Counted from the stretch's first letter, positions 51,623 through 61,378 are shown. The stretch is 64,000 nt of DNA from Anaerobutyricum faecale (GCA_019119645.1 DWWR01000081.1:4433-68432); one strand, 5' to 3'. Notes: a model not told the origin generated them from the letters alone. Translations and numbers: made by a program.

Positions 51623-53308
51623 TTATTTTCTCTTTCCTGTTCTTCTGTTTCTTTTGTTTCCGGAGGATGTGGAAGATCCGCTGCGGGTTCTGGATGAGGA
51701 AGTTGAAGAATTTCTTCCTGTCCCGGCGGTTCCGCCGCTTCTTGTATTGGAAGACGCTTTCTTTTTCTTTCTCTCAAGCATTCTCTGCTGTCTTCTTTTC
51801 TCCGCCTGTCTTCTCCGGATAAAGCTGATAATGATAGCCAGGATGATGATAACTACAATGACACGGACGATATAATTAAAAACCTTGCTGGGAGTCATAC
51901 GCCCCTCATCCACCGGAGCGGTTTCCAGATTATCATCGGCGCTTCCATTGCTGACATAACTCTGCGCCGCCTCACTGTTTAAATCATAGGTGACCGGCGC
52001 CGAGCCTATCACCGTATCTCCCGCGGAAATATTAATATATCCGATCCTTCCCGTGTGAATGTCCTCATCCAGCACAAAGGATGTGGTCAGAGCAGAATCA
52101 TCAAAATCTTTCTTCACAAGAATATAATAATCTGACGGGAAGGTACATCCCAGCCTCTGGATATTGGTGATCTTATCTGCCGGGATATCCGAATCCGCGG
52201 TGAGGGCCGCGTTCAGATCAAAGGAAGAAAGCGGCGTGAGAGCTTTCACCTGGTCAAATCCCCATTCAAATAAATCGGTAGTGTCATAATAACTATTGTC
52301 GGCTCCATAATCTTTGAGAATCACACAGATCAGCTCCACCCCATCCTTTTTGGCATAGGTGACCAGAGTGTTGTGAGCTGCCATGGTATATCCCGGCTTG
52401 GAACCTTCCGCATACTTATAATAATAATCGCTGTTCTCGCGGATAATCTTGGAATGATTCCACAATTCCAGTGTATCTGTCAATGTATCACTCTTCTTCA
52501 GAGTGTAGCTCTCTGCTTCAGCGATGGTACGGAAATCCTGATATTTCATGGCCTGCTGAAGAATCAGAGCCATATCATGGGCTGTGGTGTAGTGGTCTTC
52601 ATCCGGAAGCCCGTGGGGATTGGTAAAATGTGTCCCAGTACACCCCAGTTCCGCTGCCCTCTGGTTCATCAGATCAGCAAACGCCTCATCGGAGCCGGAA
52701 ATGTGTTCTGCCAGAGCGGCGGCCGCCTCATTGGCTGAAACCAGCATGAGCGCATATAAAGTATCTCTTACCGTAAGCTGGGCGCCCACATTGATACCCG
52801 CGCTGCTGCTTCCCGGCTCAATACCGTTGACCGCTTCATTGGAGAAGGTAACAATATCATCCATGGAACAGTTCTCTATGGCTAAGAGGGCTGTCATGAC
52901 CTTTGTGATGCTGGCCGGATACTGCTTGGAATTCTCATCTTTTCCATACAGAACGGCACCGGAAGCCGCATCCATGAGAATAGCCGAATCTGCGGTGATA
53001 TCCGGAGCTCCTTTCAGATCCTCGATTCCATAAGCTGCCGCGCTGGCTTCGGCGTTATCATCGGTGCTGCCTTCCTCCCCGCCGGTTTCTCCGCCGACAT
53101 CAGACGCAGCTGTATTTTCTTCTTCCGCACGGCCTGTATTCTCCGCCTCAGAAGATACCTCATCCCCTGCGGTCTTTTCGCTGCCAGTGGTGCTCTCAGA
53201 AGCAGCTTCCACCGATGTATCTTCCTGGAAAGAATACTGTGCCTGTGCGGGAAGACAGACATAGCAGCTCATGGATAAAGCCATTATTAAAGCAAATAGT
53301 CGTTTCAT
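51623..53308 (-). CDS. D-alanyl-D-alanine carboxypeptidase (DacF/PBP5-like)
   Basis: 561 residues. A signal peptide (ends CLPAQAQ) precedes an acidic Ser/Glu/Thr-rich stretch of about 75 residues. The S11 peptidase domain has SITK (S133-K136), SAN (S191-N193) and KPG in place of KTG (K304-G306). A PBP5 C-terminal domain follows, then a membrane span (about 475-495) and a strongly basic Ser/Thr/Arg/Lys tail. It trims the terminal D-Ala of peptidoglycan stem peptides. The long acidic N-terminus and basic cytoplasmic tail are unusual for the family. Confidence 0.92.
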   Translation of the reverse strand: MKRLFALIMALSMSCYVCLPAQAQYSFQEDTSVEAASESTTGSEKTAGDEVSSEAENTGRAEEENTAASDVGGETGGEEGSTDDNAEASAAAYGIEDLKGAPDITADSAILMDAASGAVLYGKDENSKQYPASITKVMTALLAIENCSMDDIVTFSNEAVNGIEPGSSSAGINVGAQLTVRDTLYALMLVSANEAAAALAEHISGSDEAFADLMNQRAAELGCTGTHFTNPHGLPDEDHYTTAHDMALILQQAMKYQDFRTIAEAESYTLKKSDTLTDTLELWNHSKIIRENSDYYYKYAEGSKPGYTMAAHNTLVTYAKKDGVELICVILKDYGADNSYYDTTDLFEWGFDQVKALTPLSSFDLNAALTADSDIPADKITNIQRLGCTFPSDYYILVKKDFDDSALTTSFVLDEDIHTGRIGYINISAGDTVIGSAPVTYDLNSEAAQSYVSNGSADDNLETAPVDEGRMTPSKVFNYIVRVIVVIIILAIIISFIRRRQAEKRRQQRMLERKKKKASSNTRSGGTAGTGRNSSTSSSRTRSGSSTSSGNKRNRRTGKRK

Positions 53309-53562
53309 ATGTAAGATCTCCTTGTGGTTAGATTTTCTAAAACATTACATTTTAAGTATCGTGCGTATATTTTTTTATTTTATACTATCATTTTGTACTA
53401 ATCAAGTAAAAAAAAATTGCAAAAATGTTACTTTTCGAGTAGGATGTATAAAGCAGGTTTTCATAAAACCCGGACCGGGGACTCTTATGGATTCATTTTT
53501 TAGTATACCATCTGTTTCCCCGTCTGATATATATCAATATTTATGCGAATGTGAGGTTCATC

Positions 53563-54204
53563 ATGCGATTAAGAAATGTAAAAGGTTCCAGAGAACAGAT
53601 TGCTGAAAATGAATATGTTTTAAAAAACGCAGAGGATAATAAAGGAAAATGGAAAAAATTCTTTCAGGACGATAAACCGATTCATCTGGAAATCGGTATG
53701 GGAAAAGGCCGTTTTCTCATGGAAATGGCAAAGCTTCACCCGGATATTCATTACATTGGAATTGAAAAATATTCCAGCGTCCTGGTGCGAGCCCTGGAAA
53801 AAATGGAAGAAGAACCTCTGCCTAACATACATTTTCTGCGAATGGACGCGGAGTATATTACCCAGTACTTTGACAAAGGAGAGGTGGCAGAAATCTATCT
53901 GAACTTTTCCGATCCGTGGCCAAAAGACCGTCATGCCAAACGGCGTCTCACTTCCCGGCAGTTTCTCTCCCGCTATGATGAGATTCTTGCCGACGACGGC
54001 AAAGTCATTTTTAAGACAGATAACCGAGGGCTCTTTGATTTCTCCCTGGAAGAGGTGAAGGAAGCCGGCTGGATTCTTGATTACGCCACCTTTGATCTTC
54101 ATCACAGCGAATATCTTGACGGAAATGTAATGACAGAATATGAAGAAAAATTTGTAAATCTTGGCAATCCCATCTGTAAGATGGTGATTCACCGGGCAAA
54201 ATAA
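53563..54204 (+). CDS. trmB: tRNA (guanine-N7-)-methyltransferase
   Basis: 213 residues. SAM-dependent methylation of G46 in tRNA. Motifs: EIGMGKGRFLMEMA for SAM binding, IGIEKYSSVLVRAL, and the family signature NFSDPWPKDRHAKRRLTSRQFL. GTGAGG nine to ten bases upstream supports MRLRNVKG as the start; an ATG four codons earlier is less likely. Confidence 0.96.
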   Translation: MRLRNVKGSREQIAENEYVLKNAEDNKGKWKKFFQDDKPIHLEIGMGKGRFLMEMAKLHPDIHYIGIEKYSSVLVRALEKMEEEPLPNIHFLRMDAEYITQYFDKGEVAEIYLNFSDPWPKDRHAKRRLTSRQFLSRYDEILADDGKVIFKTDNRGLFDFSLEEVKEAGWILDYATFDLHHSEYLDGNVMTEYEEKFVNLGNPICKMVIHRAK

Positions 54205-54215
54205 AAGGGCTTATA

Positions 54216-54244
54216 TTGCAATTCCCACTTTTCAGGTGTACAAT
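54216..54244 (+). promoter_or_regulatory. Promoter of the flavoprotein gene
   Basis: TTGCAA (54216-54221), 17-base spacer, TACAAT (54239-54244). The leader of about 100 bases carries a GGCGG...CCGCC hairpin before the ribosome site. Confidence 0.65.
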
Positions 54245-54351
54245 ACATTTTCAGGACATGTATACACATCTATACATCCACCCTTTACCACATAAAGCAA
54301 ACCTAGGCGGACGGACGAAAGCGCTGCCGCCGGAATTTGGGAGGTATGAAC

Positions 54352-54972
54352 ATGAAAGTATTAATGATCAACGGAAGTCCCCGCAAAGGAGGAAATACAT
54401 CCATCGCTTTACAGGAAATGGAAAAGACTTTCCGGGAAGAAGGAATCGAAGTGGAAACCGTACAGATTGGCAATGAAGATGTCAGAGGCTGCATCGCCTG
54501 CAATACCTGCGCCACCAAGGGACAGTGTGTGTTCGATGATGTGGTAAATGAACTGGCTTCGAAGTTTGAAGCCGCCGACGGCCTTGTAGTTGCCAGCCCG
54601 GTATACTTTGCTTCTGCCAATGCCACTCTCGTTGCCTGTCTTGACCGCCTGTTCTACAGCACCGGCTTTGACAAGAGCATGAAGGTTGGGGCAAGCGTTG
54701 CTGTGGCAAGACGCGGCGGATGTTCTGCAACCTATGACGAACTTAATAAATATTTTACCATCTCCGGCATGCCGGTGGCATCCAGCCAGTACTGGAACAG
54801 CGTTCACGGCCAGAAACCGGGTGATGCTTCGCAGGACATCGAAGGATTACAGACCATGCGTGTTCTGGCCAGAAACATGGCATTCCTCATAAAGAGCATC
54901 GCCCTTGGCAAAGAAAAATATGGCATGCCAAAACAGGAAGCTGAACATATCTATACAAACTTTATCGGATAA
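54352..54972 (+). CDS. Iron-sulfur flavoprotein / NADPH-dependent FMN reductase family
   Basis: 206 residues from the ATG seven bases after GGGAGG. A flavodoxin-like FMN loop (MINGSPRKGGNTSIAL) is followed by the cysteine cluster CIACNTCATKGQCVF typical of this anaerobe-rich group, then SPVYFASANATLVACLDRL. It probably moves electrons from NAD(P)H to quinones, oxygen or other acceptors. The physiological partner is unknown. It has its own promoter and terminator. Confidence 0.87.
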   Translation: MKVLMINGSPRKGGNTSIALQEMEKTFREEGIEVETVQIGNEDVRGCIACNTCATKGQCVFDDVVNELASKFEAADGLVVASPVYFASANATLVACLDRLFYSTGFDKSMKVGASVAVARRGGCSATYDELNKYFTISGMPVASSQYWNSVHGQKPGDASQDIEGLQTMRVLARNMAFLIKSIALGKEKYGMPKQEAEHIYTNFIG

Positions 54973-55000
54973 CAGCTTTTGATCAGATCATGGATCTTAA

Positions 55001-55041
55001 CGCAAAAAAAGGAATCCCGGCAACAGGATTCCTTTTTTAGT
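55001..55041. terminator. Bidirectional terminator between flavoprotein gene and serS
   Basis: AAAAAAGGAATCC and GGATTCCTTTTTT pair around an eight-base loop, with A and T runs built into the stem. Confidence 0.95.
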
Positions 55042-55042
55042 T

Positions 55043-56332
55043 TTATTTATTTTTCGGCTCCAGCACTGCCTTGCCGCCCATGTATGGACGAAGCACTTCA
55101 GGAATGCTGACAGTTCCGTCTGCGTTGAGGTTATTCTCCAGGAATGCGATAAGCATACGAGGAGGAGCAACCACTGTGTTATTGAGGGTGTGAGCAAAAT
55201 ATTTGCCATTCTCTCCCGCCACGCGGATCTTTAATCTTCTGGCCTGGGCGTCTCCTAAGTTGGAACAGCTTCCCACCTCGAAATATTTCTTCTGACGCGG
55301 GGACCATGCTTCCACATCCACGGACTTCACTTTAAGATCTGCCAGGTCTCCGGAACAACATTCCAGAGTACGTACCGGGATATCCAGAGAGCGGAATAAA
55401 TCTACGGTATTCTGCCACAGCTTATCAAACCACATCGGGCTCTCCTCCGGCTTGCAGACAACGATCATCTCCTGCTTCTCAAACTGATGGATCCGGTATA
55501 CACCTCTCTCCTCGATGCCGTGGGCTCCCTTTTCTTTTCTGAAACATGGAGAATAGGAAGTCAGCGTTCTCGGAAGGGTATCTTCCGGTAATACTGTATC
55601 AATGAACTTTCCGATCATGGAATGCTCACTGGTTCCGATGAGGTACAGATCTTCTCCCTCGATCTTATACATCATAGCGTCCATCTCTGCAAAACTCATA
55701 ACGCCTGTAACCACATTGCTGCGGATCATGAACGGAGGCACACAGTAGGTAAATCCTCTGTCAATCATGAAATCACGGGCATAGGAAATCACAGCGGAAT
55801 GTAATCTGGCGATATCGCCCATGAGATAATAGAAACCGTTGCCGGCAACCTTTCTCGCACTGTCAAGATCAATTCCATCAAAGCTTTCCATGATATCTGT
55901 GTGATATGGAACCTCAAAGTCCGGAACCACCGGTTCGCCGTATCTCTGCACTTCCACATTCTCACTGTCATCTTTTCCGATCGGAACGCTCGGATCGATG
56001 ATATTTGGAATCCGCATCATGATAGAAGTCACTTTCTCGCCGATCTCCGCTTCCTGTGCTTCCAGCTCTGCCAGACGCTCCGCGTTCTTTGTTACCTGCT
56101 TCTTAACTTCTTCTGCTTCTTCTTTTTTGCCCTGCGCCATCAGCGCGCCAATCTGTTTGGAAATCTTCTTTCTGCTGGCTCTTAACTCATCGGCCTCCTG
56201 CTGTGTCTGTCTTCTCTTCACATCAAGATCGATCACTTCATCTACCAGCGGCAGTTTCTCATCCTGAAACTTATTTCTTATATTCTGTTTAACGATTTCC
56301 GGATTTTCTCTAACAAATTTTAAATCTAACAT
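55043..56332 (-). CDS. serS: Seryl-tRNA synthetase
   Basis: 429 residues, class II synthetase. An N-terminal coiled-coil arm for tRNA-Ser (about 30-105) precedes the catalytic core with TSEHSMIGKF, SPCFRKEKGAHGIEERGVYR (motif 2) and NNTVVAPPRMLIAFLEN (motif 3). GGAGG six bases upstream supports MLDLKFVRENPE. A promoter TTGCAA / TATTAT with a 17-base spacer lies at 56365-56393 on the minus strand. There is no room for a T-box leader, unlike many clostridial serS genes. Confidence 0.97.
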   Translation of the reverse strand: MLDLKFVRENPEIVKQNIRNKFQDEKLPLVDEVIDLDVKRRQTQQEADELRASRKKISKQIGALMAQGKKEEAEEVKKQVTKNAERLAELEAQEAEIGEKVTSIMMRIPNIIDPSVPIGKDDSENVEVQRYGEPVVPDFEVPYHTDIMESFDGIDLDSARKVAGNGFYYLMGDIARLHSAVISYARDFMIDRGFTYCVPPFMIRSNVVTGVMSFAEMDAMMYKIEGEDLYLIGTSEHSMIGKFIDTVLPEDTLPRTLTSYSPCFRKEKGAHGIEERGVYRIHQFEKQEMIVVCKPEESPMWFDKLWQNTVDLFRSLDIPVRTLECCSGDLADLKVKSVDVEAWSPRQKKYFEVGSCSNLGDAQARRLKIRVAGENGKYFAHTLNNTVVAPPRMLIAFLENNLNADGTVSIPEVLRPYMGGKAVLEPKNK

Positions 56333-56364
56333 ACGTTCCTCCAGAGGGTAAATTTTCATGTATT

Positions 56365-56393
56365 ATAATAGTCTATTCCCCGGTGATTTGCAA
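56365..56393 (-). promoter_or_regulatory. serS promoter
   Basis: On the minus strand TTGCAA (complement at 56388-56393), 17 bases, TATTAT (complement at 56365-56370). The -35 box touches the 3' end of the upstream lipid-kinase gene. Confidence 0.6.
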
Positions 56394-56396
56394 GTT

Positions 56397-57311
56397 TTAT
56401 TGCTCTTTATGCGGCGGAATCACAATCTGTACCGCCTTTGGAATCAATTCCAGCTCCAGCGGAAAACTGTCCATGAGCTGTTCGCCGTCATAATCCACAT
56501 TGATCTCCTGGTCATCCACATTTTCAATCTTCAGGTAATTTGTCTGGAAATATTCCACTGCCGGATGATTCACATGATCTCCCTGCAAAATAGATAAAAG
56601 CAAAGGCGTTACCTGAAAAATATCCATTTTCTTAATGATGATCACATCAAACTTGCCGTCCGAGGTGGATGCCAGCGGAGCAATCTCCCGAAAACCTCCG
56701 ACACTCTGACTGTTTGCGACCATAAAAAGAAGAATCTCTTCTTCGAGACTCTTTTCTTCAGAAGTAAATCTAAGCTTTAAGGTTCTTCCAAACTGTTTCG
56801 GAAGATCCATGGCTCCCTCCAGATAGTAAGCCAGCTTGCCCATGGCAGCCTTCTTATCTTTTGCAACTTTAAAACCAATATCAGACAGCAGACCGGCGGC
56901 CACCACATTGATAAAATACCTGTGGTTCACTCTGCCCGCGTCCACTCTCTTGAGACGAAACTCCTGAATCATCTCGCAGAACTCTTTCGGCGTCTGCGGC
57001 AGCTTCAGATAGTTGGCAAAGTCATTGACCGTTCCCGCGGAAATCACTGCCACCGGAATATCACTTTCGCTGAGGATGATTCCGTTGATGACCTCATTTA
57101 ATGTTCCATCGCCTCCCACGGCAACGACAAAATCATATTCGCCTTTCTCAAGGCCCGATGCCTTATTCAGAGCATCGTCCTGCTTCTGTGTATAAAAAAC
57201 ATCTATGGTGTTGCAAATCTGATCCATGATCAGATTGCCCGCAATCTCTTTTATTTTGTCATGAAAATTCTGCCTTCCGGATGATGGATTAATAATAAAC
57301 AACCCTTTCAT
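56397..57311 (-). CDS. Diacylglycerol kinase family lipid kinase (YegS/DgkB-like)
   Basis: 304 residues. Typical N-terminus FIINPSSGRQNF, nucleotide motif VVAVGGDGTLNEVINGI, and the C-terminal NVDYDGEQLMDSFPLELELIPKA. Related enzymes phosphorylate diacylglycerol or similar lipids at the membrane, feeding lipoteichoic-acid lipid recycling. AGGAGGGATGACT precedes the chosen ATG. Confidence 0.92.
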   Translation of the reverse strand: MKGLFIINPSSGRQNFHDKIKEIAGNLIMDQICNTIDVFYTQKQDDALNKASGLEKGEYDFVVAVGGDGTLNEVINGIILSESDIPVAVISAGTVNDFANYLKLPQTPKEFCEMIQEFRLKRVDAGRVNHRYFINVVAAGLLSDIGFKVAKDKKAAMGKLAYYLEGAMDLPKQFGRTLKLRFTSEEKSLEEEILLFMVANSQSVGGFREIAPLASTSDGKFDVIIIKKMDIFQVTPLLLSILQGDHVNHPAVEYFQTNYLKIENVDDQEINVDYDGEQLMDSFPLELELIPKAVQIVIPPHKEQ

Positions 57312-57428
57312 AGTCATCCCTCCTATAAGATTCGGCAATAACTGCATACTGCCATAATTGAGATATCACAATTCTATCATTATCCAATAGTATACACAAG
57401 TGCTTTACATAATCTTTGCCTGTTCATC

Positions 57429-58274
57429 TTAAAGATTATCATGAAGGATATTGAGGACATTTCTCAGCTCTCCGGCAGCAATCTGCCCCGGCGCGGAAGC
57501 CTTTCCCGCACTGCCAAATGTGATGGCGGACCCGAATACTTCTCCGCACAGACGACTGATCAGCCCGTCTCCGGCCATGGACATGGTAACCAGCGGTATT
57601 TGCCCATAAAGCCGGTGCATTTCTTCCGTGGCGCAGAGCAATTCCAGCACATCAGCTTTGTTCTGCGGCATCACCGCAATCTTGGCAATATCGGCCCCGG
57701 CATCCTGCATGTTCCTTAGTCTGCTGATGATCACATCTTTCCGCGGTGTTTTTTCAAAATCATGATTGGAGGCAATGACTTTCACATCATGGGCATGCGC
57801 CTCGTCAATGAGATTACGGATTGTTTTACCGGGAACGCTTCTATGATTGCCATTCCCATCCTGGCTTTCTCCGTTTCCGGAAATCATCTCCTTTTCCGTT
57901 TGTCCCATAAAAAACTCCACGTCAACCATATCGGCATATCCCGTCCCGATGACCATGCCGTTGAGCGCTTCATAATCTGACACGTCAATCTCCCGCTGGC
58001 CTCCCTCTCCGGCGGTACGGAAGGTAAAAAGCAGCGGTATCTCTCCAAGAATCTTCCGAAGTCCGGCCAGTACTCGTTTCACCGGTTCCGGCTGCGAAAT
58101 ATCCGCAAACCAGTCTCCCCGCCATTCCACCAGATCCACAGGAAATGTCACTGCGTTTCTGGCCTCTGACAAAATCTCTTCTTCTGTCACACCCACAACG
58201 GGCACACAGATTTTCGGCATGCCTTCGCCAATCTTTATCTTTCTCACTGTTACTGGATGTATCATTTTTCTCAT
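57429..58274 (-). CDS. aroD: 3-dehydroquinate dehydratase, type I
   Basis: 281 residues. The catalytic residues are in place: the His of VIASNHDFEKTP and the Schiff-base Lys of DIAKIAVMPQNKAD, with a late GSAITFGSAGKASAPGQI loop. It makes 3-dehydroshikimate in the shikimate pathway. A stretch near SGNGESQDGNGNHRSVPGK is a family-length insertion. The ATG overlaps the aroK stop (TGATG). An ATG three codons later has a better GGAG spacing and could be the true start. Confidence 0.95.
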   Translation of the reverse strand: MRKMIHPVTVRKIKIGEGMPKICVPVVGVTEEEILSEARNAVTFPVDLVEWRGDWFADISQPEPVKRVLAGLRKILGEIPLLFTFRTAGEGGQREIDVSDYEALNGMVIGTGYADMVDVEFFMGQTEKEMISGNGESQDGNGNHRSVPGKTIRNLIDEAHAHDVKVIASNHDFEKTPRKDVIISRLRNMQDAGADIAKIAVMPQNKADVLELLCATEEMHRLYGQIPLVTMSMAGDGLISRLCGEVFGSAITFGSAGKASAPGQIAAGELRNVLNILHDNL

Positions 58275-58870
58275 CACTCCGTCTGTGTTTTTGATGCTCT
58301 TTGAAGTTCCGATACTATCTCCCGGCAGATATCATAGGATGACTTTCCATCAGTAGAAATGATAAAATCCGCTGCCGCTTCATACTTTGGTCTTCTTGTC
58401 TCCATCATCCGGGAAATGTATTCTACATTTTTATGTCCGTTCAATAACGGGCGGTCGTTATCATCCTTCACTCTCTCAAGAATCGTTTCCGGAGATGCAG
58501 TCAGGAAGACAACCTTCCCATTTCTCTTCATCTCCTTTACATTTCTTTCCCTGAGGGCAACTCCTCCTCCGCAGGAAATGATCACATTCTGGCGGTCCTG
58601 CATATCAATCAGAAGATTCGTCTCCAGATCCCGGAAGTACTCTTCCCCGTATTTTTCAAAAATCTCCGGTATGCTCATCCCCTGCTGATCTGCGATCACC
58701 TGATCCATCTCAATGACTTCCATGGAAAATGCTTCGTGCATCATGCCGGCAATGGTGCTTTTTCCGGCGCCCATAAAACCAATGAGGACAATATTATAAG
58801 GAAAAAGAGAAATCTCCGGATTCTCTGCGTCACCCAGAAATTCTTTTCTTAATAATTCACACTCGTTCAT
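58274..58870 (-). CDS. aroK: Shikimate kinase
   Basis: 198 residues, longer than the usual 165-175 because of an N-terminal extension of about 25 residues (MNECELLRKEFLGDAENPEI). Walker A is GFMGAGKST, then EMDQVIADQQGMSIPEIF, ISCGGGVALRERN and the lid RVKDDNDRPLL. It phosphorylates shikimate. It is coupled to aroD through overlapping codons. Confidence 0.96.
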   Translation of the reverse strand: MNECELLRKEFLGDAENPEISLFPYNIVLIGFMGAGKSTIAGMMHEAFSMEVIEMDQVIADQQGMSIPEIFEKYGEEYFRDLETNLLIDMQDRQNVIISCGGGVALRERNVKEMKRNGKVVFLTASPETILERVKDDNDRPLLNGHKNVEYISRMMETRRPKYEAAADFIISTDGKSSYDICREIVSELQRASKTQTE

Positions 58871-59183
58871 GGTGTCTCCTTTTTATGATCTCATATATTC
58901 TTTTTGTCACGGTGGTATTTTATCACAGATAACCTTTTATTCGCAACGAAATCACGCGGTTGTCTGACAAATCCCGCAGGCTATATTTTCTATTCTTCTC
59001 TTCTTCTTTCACCACCGGTACATTTTTGGGACACTTTTTTCATTTATTTCCTATAAAACTTAATACTCCGTTGATAAAACGGTAATGCTTTTCCGGTATA
59101 GTCTCTTTGTAGTACGCTGTCCTCCGGCAATATGTTGTATTGGGAAAGCGGACGGCGATATCAAGGAATACGGGAGATTACAT
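58871..59183. promoter_or_regulatory. Divergent region with a candidate pseudoknot leader
   Basis: The left part serves aroK. On the right, stem A is GCTTTTCC (59087-59094) with GGGAAAGC (59142-59149). Stem B is CGCTGTCC (59115-59122), inside the loop of A, with GGACGGCG (59150-59157), starting at the very next base. This is an H-type pseudoknot layout with eight pairs in each stem. CAATA/TATTG (59128-59142) could add a small hairpin. The ribosome site GGGAG begins about 14 bases after stem B. No known riboswitch class was recognised. Confidence 0.45.
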
Positions 59184-59741
59184 ATGAAAAAAATGCACAG
59201 GAATTTATCTTTAGAAGTCTTTTTTGAATACCTCATCTATTTCTTTTTATATTCCGTTCTCGGATGGATTTATGAGGTTGTGCTGGAAGTCTTTATCTAC
59301 CGGTGGGGATTTTCCAACAGAGGCGCTCTCTTCGGTCCCTACTGTGTGATTTACGGATTCGGAGCTCTGATTTTTCTGATTCTTTTGAAGGATCTGAAAT
59401 CCAGACACATTGGCACAAAAAAATTAAATCTCACTCCGCTGCTGGTGTTTTTCGCTATCATCTTCATCGCCACCGTCGTGGAGCTGATCGGCAGTTATAT
59501 CATGGAAGCCACCCAGGGTGGATGGATGTGGGATTATTCCGACTATTTTGCCAACTTCCAGGGACGGATTGCCTTAAACCCAAGCATCCGGTTCGGTATC
59601 GGCGGCATGGTGATTCTTTATCTTTTGCAGCCGCTCTTTGAAAAAGGCGTGAAGAAGCTGTCCGGAAAGACAGTGATTTTAACAGGAGGAATCATTGGTG
59701 CAATCCTTCTGGTTGATTTTCTCCATCTGCTGCTTTTTTAA
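59184..59741 (+). CDS. Putative membrane protein, CmpB-type ABC permease family
   Basis: 185 residues with four to five membrane spans. The family pattern is SVLGWIYEVVLEVFIYRWGF, then NRGALFGPYCVIYGFGAL and the central EATQGGWMWDYSDYFANFQGRI. The protein family is annotated as an ABC permease, but no ATPase is linked and the role is unknown. GGGAG seven bases upstream marks the start; the frame is open 33 codons further up through the candidate leader RNA. Confidence 0.85.
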   Translation: MKKMHRNLSLEVFFEYLIYFFLYSVLGWIYEVVLEVFIYRWGFSNRGALFGPYCVIYGFGALIFLILLKDLKSRHIGTKKLNLTPLLVFFAIIFIATVVELIGSYIMEATQGGWMWDYSDYFANFQGRIALNPSIRFGIGGMVILYLLQPLFEKGVKKLSGKTVILTGGIIGAILLVDFLHLLLF

Positions 59742-59754
59742 ATCAATATTAAAA

Positions 59755-59816
59755 TAAAATATGCTCCTTCTTACGATGACAGTACATTTGTCAGCCGTAA
59801 GGGGAGCATATTTTTA
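59755..59816. terminator. Bidirectional terminator between the CmpB-type gene and putP
   Basis: A long stem of ATATGCTCC...CTTACG with CGTAAG...GGAGCATAT, containing an inner TGACA...TGTCA, flanked by an A-rich tract on the left and TTTTTATT on the right. Confidence 0.9.
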
Positions 59817-59827
59817 TTCTTCAGTTA

Positions 59828-61378
59828 TTATTTTCCTGCACGGACTTCTTCAAATTCTCTCTGCATTTCTTCCGTAGGCGGCGCCGTGAGCAGGGAAACC
59901 ACCACGATGCATACACAGGAAATCAGGAAAGCCGGAAGCAGCTCATAGATATCCCAGATACCTCCCAGCGGGCGGATGAGAAGGTTCCAGATAAATACCA
60001 TACATCCTCCGCTGATCATTCCCGCGATGGCTCCGGCACGGTTGATCCGTTTCCAGAAGAGGGAAAGCAGCATCAGCGGTCCAAAGGTCGCGCCGAATCC
60101 TGCCCAGGCAAAACTTACGATGGTAAAGATCACACTGTCCTCATCCATGGCAATGAAAATAGCGATCACCGTAACTAAGAGCAGGGTGATACGTGAAATC
60201 CATAATACTTCTTTATCGCTGGCTTTTTTATGTAACAGTCCCTGATAAATATTTTTTGAGAAGGCAGACGCGGCAATCAGCAGATAGGAATCTGATGAGC
60301 TGATGGTCGCAGCCAGAATACCTGCCATCACCAGACCGGCCAGCAGCGGCGGCAGCAAATTGGTTGCCAGAAGAATAAATACATTCTCCGAGGTGGCTTC
60401 TGTTGTCAGTGCTGTCGGGAACAGGCTTCGTCCCATGATACCGATGAATACGGAGATGATCAGGGAAATGAGCACCCACACCGTCGCGATACGGCGGGAC
60501 ATTTTCAGTTCATCTTCCTTTCTGATGGCCATAAATCTCAATAATACCTGAGGCATACCAAAATATCCAAGGCCCCACGCCAGACTGGACAGAATAGTCA
60601 GGATGCTGTAGCTGCCCGCTTCGCCAAAGGCCGGAGCGCCATTTACCACCTGCTGTACCCCATCAGATACCACCGGTGTTGCAATTCCAAAGAAATCAAG
60701 GAATCCCGGAATGGACTGTGCATTGGTGATGACCGCTCCCAGACCTCCGGCTGCCACTGTACCTGTAACGACAATGACGACCAGAGCCACGATCATCACA
60801 ACGGCCTGCATGAAGTCAGAGGCACTCTCCGCCAGGAATCCGCCGATGATCGTATACACCAGCACAAAAACCGCTCCGACGATCATCATCGGCACATAAT
60901 CAAAACCAAATAAAGTTGAGAATAATTTACCGCAGGTTACCAGACAGCTTGCCGCATATACTGTAAAGAAAATCAAAATAAACAGCGCGGAAATTGTCAT
61001 GATAATCTTCTTGTCCTCATGAAAACGATTGGAGAAAAACTCCGGCAATGTGATAGCGTTGGCCTTCTCACTGTAACGGCGTAGCCGTTTGGATGTGATC
61101 AGCCAGTTAATGTAAGTTCCCACTGCCAGTCCGATGGCTGTCCAGGCGGCGTCGGCAATTCCACACCAGTACGCCACTCCCGGCAGTCCCATGAGAAGCC
61201 ATCCGGACATATCCGAAGCTTCTGCACTCATGGCAGTTACCCATGGTCCCAGTGTCCGGCCGCCGAGGAAATAATCTTCAGAACTCTGGTTTGCTCTCTT
61301 GGCAAAGGCCAGACCGATTCCAATGACGATCAGCATATAGAGAACCATGGTGATCATAATCTGCATGGTATCATTCAT
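59828..61378 (-). CDS. putP: Sodium/proline symporter
   Basis: 516 residues with about 13 membrane spans, a member of the sodium:solute symporter family. It opens MNDTMQIMITMVLYMLIVIG, followed by the family's SSEDYFLGGRTLGPWVTAMSAEASDMSGWLLMGLPG stretch, and has the Na+-site serine/threonine run ATISSSDSYLLIAASAF. Proline uptake fits the strong resemblance, with osmotic or carbon use not decidable. The start is the ATG 12 bases after AGGAGG; an ATG directly after that site is too close. Confidence 0.93.
   Translation of the reverse strand: MNDTMQIMITMVLYMLIVIGIGLAFAKRANQSSEDYFLGGRTLGPWVTAMSAEASDMSGWLLMGLPGVAYWCGIADAAWTAIGLAVGTYINWLITSKRLRRYSEKANAITLPEFFSNRFHEDKKIIMTISALFILIFFTVYAASCLVTCGKLFSTLFGFDYVPMMIVGAVFVLVYTIIGGFLAESASDFMQAVVMIVALVVIVVTGTVAAGGLGAVITNAQSIPGFLDFFGIATPVVSDGVQQVVNGAPAFGEAGSYSILTILSSLAWGLGYFGMPQVLLRFMAIRKEDELKMSRRIATVWVLISLIISVFIGIMGRSLFPTALTTEATSENVFILLATNLLPPLLAGLVMAGILAATISSSDSYLLIAASAFSKNIYQGLLHKKASDKEVLWISRITLLLVTVIAIFIAMDEDSVIFTIVSFAWAGFGATFGPLMLLSLFWKRINRAGAIAGMISGGCMVFIWNLLIRPLGGIWDIYELLPAFLISCVCIVVVSLLTAPPTEEMQREFEEVRAGK

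Noticed and set aside
56333..56396. T-box leader for serS
   Set aside because: Only 64 bases separate serS from the upstream gene, and a normal promoter occupies them.
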